A stretch of 21,208 bases of DNA from an uncultured Dietzia sp. (GTDB lineage: Bacteria; Actinomycetota; Actinomycetes; Mycobacteriales; Mycobacteriaceae), in contig CAMNYG010000002.1 in assembly GCA_946570335.1 (NCBI GenBank), positions 1 through 21,208 of the forward strand, given 5' to 3'. Below are positions 15,855-21,208 of the stretch, piece by piece (the stretch's first letter is position 1; every line of letters begins with the position of its first letter). The translations under genes were made by a program, and so were the position numbers. The notes beneath the pieces are model-generated. The model made no database searches and was not told the origin of the DNA. It saw nothing but the letters and a program-made list of their open reading frames with translations.

Positions 15855-15867
15855 CCGCCGACCGGGG
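15853..15867. terminator. Weak candidate hairpin between convergent hisG and thioesterase genes
   Basis: CCCCG (15853-15857) can pair with CGGGG (15863-15867) across a 5-nt loop. It is short and lacks a T-tract, but it is the only hairpin seen in this convergent gap. Confidence 0.25.
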
Positions 15868-15884
15868 CGTCGTCGCCGTCCGGC

Positions 15885-16652
15885 TCAGACCTGTTCGATG
15901 AGCAGGGCCTGCAACGTGTGGCCGATCGCACCGGCGTGGTCGTACAGCCTCCCGGACGTCGCGCCCACTCCGTCGGGGCCGACGGAGGCGTCAGCTGCGA
16001 CGCCGATCCATTCGCCTTCCGGGAGACGGTGCAGGTGCGTGACCAGGTCGGTGTTGAGGAACCGCCATTCGGTCGGTTCGAGAACCGCGCCGACCCCGTT
16101 GGCGATATCGGCCACGCACATGACCCGTTCCGCCCTGGTCATGGTCTCGTCGGCGACGAGGGGGAGCCGAGGGCGGGCCCACACGACACCCTGACCGTCG
16201 CCGCGGATCTCCAGCGAATCAATGTATCCGCTGGACCATCGTGTGAAGAAGGAGCTGTCGTGGTCCTGCGTCGGAAGTGCGACGCGCTGATCCGCGGTCT
16301 GCTCGACGACGGCCGTGTCCTGCGTGCGCATCTGCCAGGCGCTGGCTCGCGCGACCGTCCGTCCGTTTGCTTCGAGTTCGGCCTCGAGTAATTGGATGCG
16401 CCGGCCCGGACGCGCCACACGGGCACGGGTGCGGAGCTCGCCCAACGGTACGGGCCCGAGCAGGTCCACGGCGATGCGTGCCAGTCGGGTCTGTCCGGTG
16501 GGGTCGAGTCGGTCCATCGCCCGGGTGAGAAGCGCAGACGGCGGCGCCCCGTGCTGGAGGTCAGGCCCCCATGCGCTGACCGTGTGCTCGGTGGCCCGGA
16601 AGCTCTCCCAGCCGTCGCTGCGCCCCAACGGCTCGAAGTAGCCCTGCGTCAT
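15885..16652 (-). CDS. Thioesterase superfamily protein (double hot-dog, TesB-like)
   Basis: 255-residue protein resembling acyl-CoA thioesterase II-like proteins with two fused hot-dog domains. The first domain shows the helix-start motif HGAPPSALLTRAMD (34-47) and RIAVDLLGPVPLGELRTRAR (59-78). The second shows WRFLNTDLVTHLHRLPEGEW, then the C-terminal SGRLYDHAGAIGHTLQALL, typical of this family. The acyl substrate is unknown. The ATG at 16652 has AAGGAG (complement of 16664-16659) 6 nt upstream; the longer open frame overlaps the RecB-like gene. It follows that gene by 17 bp on the same strand and is likely co-transcribed with it, although no functional link is obvious. Confidence 0.85.
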   Translation of the reverse strand: MTQGYFEPLGRSDGWESFRATEHTVSAWGPDLQHGAPPSALLTRAMDRLDPTGQTRLARIAVDLLGPVPLGELRTRARVARPGRRIQLLEAELEANGRTVARASAWQMRTQDTAVVEQTADQRVALPTQDHDSSFFTRWSSGYIDSLEIRGDGQGVVWARPRLPLVADETMTRAERVMCVADIANGVGAVLEPTEWRFLNTDLVTHLHRLPEGEWIGVAADASVGPDGVGATSGRLYDHAGAIGHTLQALLIEQV

Positions 16653-16669
16653 GGTCTGCTCCTTGGGTG

Positions 16670-18454
<1,785 letters not shown>

Positions 18455-18498
18455 CGGCGTAACCGCCCGGCCGTCGCACCCGTCCCTGACCACGGCGA

Positions 18499-18504
18499 TA
18501 GGGT
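18499..18504 (+). promoter_or_regulatory. Possible -10 box for mpa-dop
   Basis: TAGGGT at 18499-18504 in the 103-bp gap between trmI and mpa would start transcription near 18511, leaving a leader of about 46 nt that includes GGAGGGCAGG (18541-18550) as a ribosome site. No clear -35 is seen. Confidence 0.3.
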
Positions 18505-18557
18505 GGAGATGACGACGACGAGGTGACTCGTCGGCGAATCGGAGGGCAGGTGATCGC

Positions 18558-20261
18558 GTGACCGAGGAACGTTCCCCGGCCGGACAGGGTGACGATCGTG
18601 TGACGGTCGACCGGGCGGAGCTGGCGCGGCTTCGTAAGGCGGCTGACGAGGGGGCCCGGTCGGAGCGCGAGAAGTCGATCAAGATCGATGCTCTGGGCGC
18701 ACGCAACGTCCGTCTCGCGGAGTTGCTCAAGGACTCGCGGGACCAGCTGGAGGCGCTCAAGGGCGAGGTCGAGCGGCTCGGTACGCCGCCCAGCACGTAT
18801 GGCGTCGTCCTGGCGCCGCCGGCCGACTCCGAGACGGTGGAGGTCATGACCTCGGGCCGTCGCATGCTGCTGACACTCGCTCCCGGCGTCGAGCCGGAGA
18901 CGTTGCCGGTGGGCACGACGGTTCGTCTCAACGAGGCGCTGACCGTGCTCGGGGCGTCCGCGGAGCTGCCTGTCACCGGCGTCACCGCAGTGTTCCGTGA
19001 CGTCCTGGCGGACGGACTGCGGGCCCGAGTGGTGATGGGTAACGACGAAGAGCACATCGTCCATCTGGCCGAGCACCTGCGTGGTGGGCGCACCGCCGAC
19101 CGTCCGGCACCGGTGCGCCCCGGTGACGCGCTCCTCGTCGACCCGAAGGCCGCCATCGCGTTCGAGGTCGTGCCCAAGGCGGAGGTCGATGAGCTCCTGC
19201 TCGAGGAGATCCCGACCGTCGACTACTCGGACATCGGTGGACTGGGAGCCCAGATCGAGCAGATCCGCGACGCGATCGAGCTGCCCTTCATCCACCACGA
19301 CCTGTACCGGGAGTTCCACCTCGCCCCTCCCAAGGGTGTGCTGCTCTACGGGCCGCCCGGCTGCGGAAAGACCCTGATCGCCAAGGCCGTTGCCCATTCG
19401 CTGGCCCGAGCCGCTGCGGTGTCACGAGGAGACGACGTGGGGGACGGCCGGTACCCCAACTCGTACTTCCTGTCGATCAAAGGACCGGAGCTGCTCAACA
19501 AGTACGTCGGCGAGACGGAGCGGCACATCCGTTCGATCTTCGAGCGGGCGCGGGAGAAGGCGACCGAGGGCAACCCGGTGATCGTCTTCTTCGACGAGAT
19601 GGACTCGATCTTCCGGACCCGCGGGTCCGGTGTGTCCTCGGATATGGAGACCACGATCGTGCCGCAGCTGTTGGCGGAGATCGACGGGGTGGAGGATCTG
19701 CGCAACGTCATCGTGATCGGCGCCTCCAACCGCGAGGACATGATCGACCCTGCCATCCTTCGTCCGGGCCGGTTGGACCTGAAGATCAGGATCGACCGAC
19801 CGGACAGGGAGGCCGCCGTCGACATCCTGGGCAAATACATCACCACCGATCTGCGCTTCGACCCGGAGGACGTGGGCGGGGCGGACACCGAGGAGCACGT
19901 GCGCACGCTCATCACGCGGATCGCCGACAGGCTCTACACCCGTGATGCCTCCACCACGTATGTGCACCTGGTGTTCGCCTCCGGCCGGAGGTCCTCTCTG
20001 TACCTGGCCGACCTGACGTCGGGTGCGATGCTGCGCAACATCGTGGACCGCGCCAAGAAACTGGCGATCAAAAACATCGTCCACGGCAACGGACAGGGGC
20101 TCACGACCGACGACTTCCTCGACGCGGTGGACGCCGAGTTCGCCGAGAACACCGACCTGCCCAATACCTCCAACCCACAGGAGTGGGCGCGGTTGTCCGG
20201 CGTGCGGGGCGAGAGGGTCGTCGAGGTGTCGATCCCGAACAGGGGGAGGGTGCATGAGTGA
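18558..20261 (+). CDS. mpa: AAA+ proteasomal/Pup-dependent unfoldase Mpa/ARC, lacking the C-terminal GQYL tail
   Basis: 567-residue hexameric ATPase that binds pupylated proteins and unfolds them. Order of parts: coiled coil for Pup recognition (about 18-78); tandem OB domains (about 80-210); AAA module with [18 protein letters not shown], Walker A GPPGCGKT (265-272), pore loop NKYVGE (314-319), Walker [13 protein letters not shown] (341-352), sensor Asn391 (GASNRED) and arginine finger region RPGRLD (402-407). The C-terminal subdomain runs to [11 protein letters not shown] and [10 protein letters not shown]. It then ends in [10 protein letters not shown], whereas M. tuberculosis Mpa (609 residues) continues to a GQYL tail that inserts into the 20S core. 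Start is GTG 18558, about 12 nt after GGAGG. The stop overlaps dop by 8 bp, so the two are translationally coupled. Confidence 0.96.
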   Translation: MTEERSPAGQGDDRVTVDRAELARLRKAADEGARSEREKSIKIDALGARNVRLAELLKDSRDQLEALKGEVERLGTPPSTYGVVLAPPADSETVEVMTSGRRMLLTLAPGVEPETLPVGTTVRLNEALTVLGASAELPVTGVTAVFRDVLADGLRARVVMGNDEEHIVHLAEHLRGGRTADRPAPVRPGDALLVDPKAAIAFEVVPKAEVDELLLEEIPTVDYSDIGGLGAQIEQIRDAIELPFIHHDLYREFHLAPPKGVLLYGPPGCGKTLIAKAVAHSLARAAAVSRGDDVGDGRYPNSYFLSIKGPELLNKYVGETERHIRSIFERAREKATEGNPVIVFFDEMDSIFRTRGSGVSSDMETTIVPQLLAEIDGVEDLRNVIVIGASNREDMIDPAILRPGRLDLKIRIDRPDREAAVDILGKYITTDLRFDPEDVGGADTEEHVRTLITRIADRLYTRDASTTYVHLVFASGRRSSLYLADLTSGAMLRNIVDRAKKLAIKNIVHGNGQGLTTDDFLDAVDAEFAENTDLPNTSNPQEWARLSGVRGERVVEVSIPNRGRVHE

Positions 20262-21208
20262 CGACGTGCGGGCTGCCGACTCCGTCCGCGGGAGGATCAT
20301 CGGCACCGAGATCGAGTTCGGCATCGTCGCCGTGGGGCAGCCGATGCTCAGCTCGGTCGTCACCTCGACCCAGGTGATCAAGGCCTACACAGATCACGGC
20401 GAGCGCGCCGGGGGCGCCGACGAGGCGCACTGGGGCTACGACTCGGAGTCCCCGCTGCGCGATGCACGCGGCTTCGATCTGGGTATCGCCCGCGCGTATG
20501 ACCCGAGCGAATTCGGCGTGACCAACCGGGTGCTCACCAACGGGGCCCGGTTCTACGTCGACCACGCACACCCCGAGTACTCGGCCCCCGAGGTCGACTC
20601 CCCGCGGGACGCTGTGATCTGGGACAAGGCCGGCGAGGTGATCATGCACCGTGCCGGCGTCGAGTCGTCGGCCACCAGGGGGAACGCGCAGCTCAAGCTC
20701 TACAAGAACAACGTCGACGGCAAGGGCGCCTCCTACGGTGCACACGAGAACTACCTCGTGCGCCGCGACGTCGACTTCGACGCGCTCACCGTCAGTCTCG
20801 CCACACACCTGCTGTCCCGGCAGATCTATACCGGTGCCGGCCGGGTGGGGATCGGCCAGGAGGGTCAGACTGCCGGGTTCCAGATCTCGCAGCGTGCGGA
20901 CTACATCGAGGTCCTCACCGGGCTCGAGACCACCTTGCGGCGAGGGATCATCAACACCCGCGACGAATCTCACGCCACGGACGAGATCTGGCGGCGGCTG
21001 CACGTGATCATCGGCGACGCCAACATGTCCGAGCTCGCGACCTACCTCAAGATCGGCACCACGTGCCTGGTGCTGGACGCGATCGAAGCCGGCATCGACT
21101 TCGCCGACCTGCTGCCGGAGGACCCGGTCGCCGCGGTCCACACGATCAGCCACGACCCGGGCCTCACCGCGACAGTGACGCTCACCGACGGCCGGGAGCT
21201 CACTGCGC
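20254..21208 (+). CDS. dop: Pup deamidase/depupylase Dop, N-terminal 318 residues (cut by window end)
   Basis: Open to the window edge; full Dop is about 500 residues. Dop converts Pup C-terminal Gln to Glu and removes Pup from substrates, using a glutamine-synthetase-like fold. The start [15 protein letters not shown] carries the ATP/Mg-binding Glu strand. [16 protein letters not shown] is retained from the Dop-specific loop that separates Dop from the ligase Paf[54 protein letters not shown] and [17 protein letters not shown] align with M. tuberculosis Dop as I recall it. ATG 20254 has GGGGGAGG just upstream and overlaps the mpa stop (ATGAGTGA). Pup, and prcBA if present, would lie beyond the window. 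Confidence 0.95.
   Translation, partial: MSDDVRAADSVRGRIIGTEIEFGIVAVGQPMLSSVVTSTQVIKAYTDHGERAGGADEAHWGYDSESPLRDARGFDLGIARAYDPSEFGVTNRVLTNGARFYVDHAHPEYSAPEVDSPRDAVIWDKAGEVIMHRAGVESSATRGNAQLKLYKNNVDGKGASYGAHENYLVRRDVDFDALTVSLATHLLSRQIYTGAGRVGIGQEGQTAGFQISQRADYIEVLTGLETTLRRGIINTRDESHATDEIWRRLHVIIGDANMSELATYLKIGTTCLVLDAIEAGIDFADLLPEDPVAAVHTISHDPGLTATVTLTDGRELTA

Noticed and set aside
20199..20300. Frameshift explanation for the short Mpa C-terminus
   Set aside because: No frame after the GERVVEV codons encodes a GQYL-like end, and dop begins within 8 bp of the mpa stop with its conserved residues following at once.
20101..21153. 350-residue minus-strand frame opposite dop
   Set aside because: The plus strand here is clearly dop, open to the window end and aligned to the family throughout; the minus frame is its shadow.
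20254..21208. Calling the last gene PafA (Pup ligase) rather than Dop
   Set aside because: It keeps the [10 protein letters not shown] segment of the Dop-specific loop and the Dop-type [11 protein letters not shown] stretch, and follows mpa directly as dop does in mycobacteria.

Overview
The window is high-GC (very GC-rich third codon positions, many GTG starts, leaderless-looking promoters, mycothiol and Pup-system genes) and comes from an actinobacterium of the order Mycobacteriales. Gene content and order match, from memory, the Mycobacterium tuberculosis block Rv2112c-Rv2140c (dop, mpa, trmI, recB-like, hisG, hisE, metH, PAC2, mshC, SCO1664/DUF3090/phosphatase trio, uppP, lppL, pyrD, TB18.6), read in inverted orientation and with several M. 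tuberculosis genes absent. A genus such as Dietzia, or another relative of Corynebacterium/Gordonia, is a reasonable guess but is not proven by the sequence.

Layout. 1-991: the tail of a FecCD-type permease with a break near base 55, translationally overlapping a siderophore/Fe ABC ATPase. 1026-1162: a strong terminator and tRNA-Leu(GAG) on the minus strand. 1352-1894: a PEBP-family protein, convergent with the pyrD-lppL unit on the minus strand (1964-4097). 4244-8577: a plus-strand run of uppP, histidine-phosphatase-like protein, DUF3090 zinc protein, SCO1664-type kinase-like protein and mshC. 8581-9507: PAC2-family protein (minus), divergent from metH (9558-13118). 13306-13830: an unrecognised small secreted protein with paired 15-bp repeats upstream. 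13936-15811: HAD hydrolase, hisE, hisG. 15885-17554: thioesterase-like protein and Fe-S RecB-family nuclease (minus). 17615-21208: trmI, the proteasomal ATPase mpa/arc, and the first 318 residues of dop, cut by the window end.

How it fits together. Most genes are core functions: pyrimidine, histidine, methionine and mycothiol synthesis, lipid-II carrier recycling, tRNA m1A58 methylation and Pup-tagging. The most notable points are: (1) the Mpa/ARC ATPase ends without the GQYL tail used to dock on the 20S proteasome, and the abutting dop gene leaves no room for one, suggesting a proteasome-independent Pup/ARC pathway; (2) the conserved but uncharacterised phosphatase / zinc protein / kinase-like trio next to mshC; (3) a repeated TANNNT-like hexamer ending 6-7 nt before start codons lacking good Shine-Dalgarno sites, indicating several leaderless transcripts; (4) overlapping divergent -10 boxes between the RecB-like gene and trmI; (5) a 30-bp tandem duplication of the hisG 3' end; (6) a broken or chimeric left edge.
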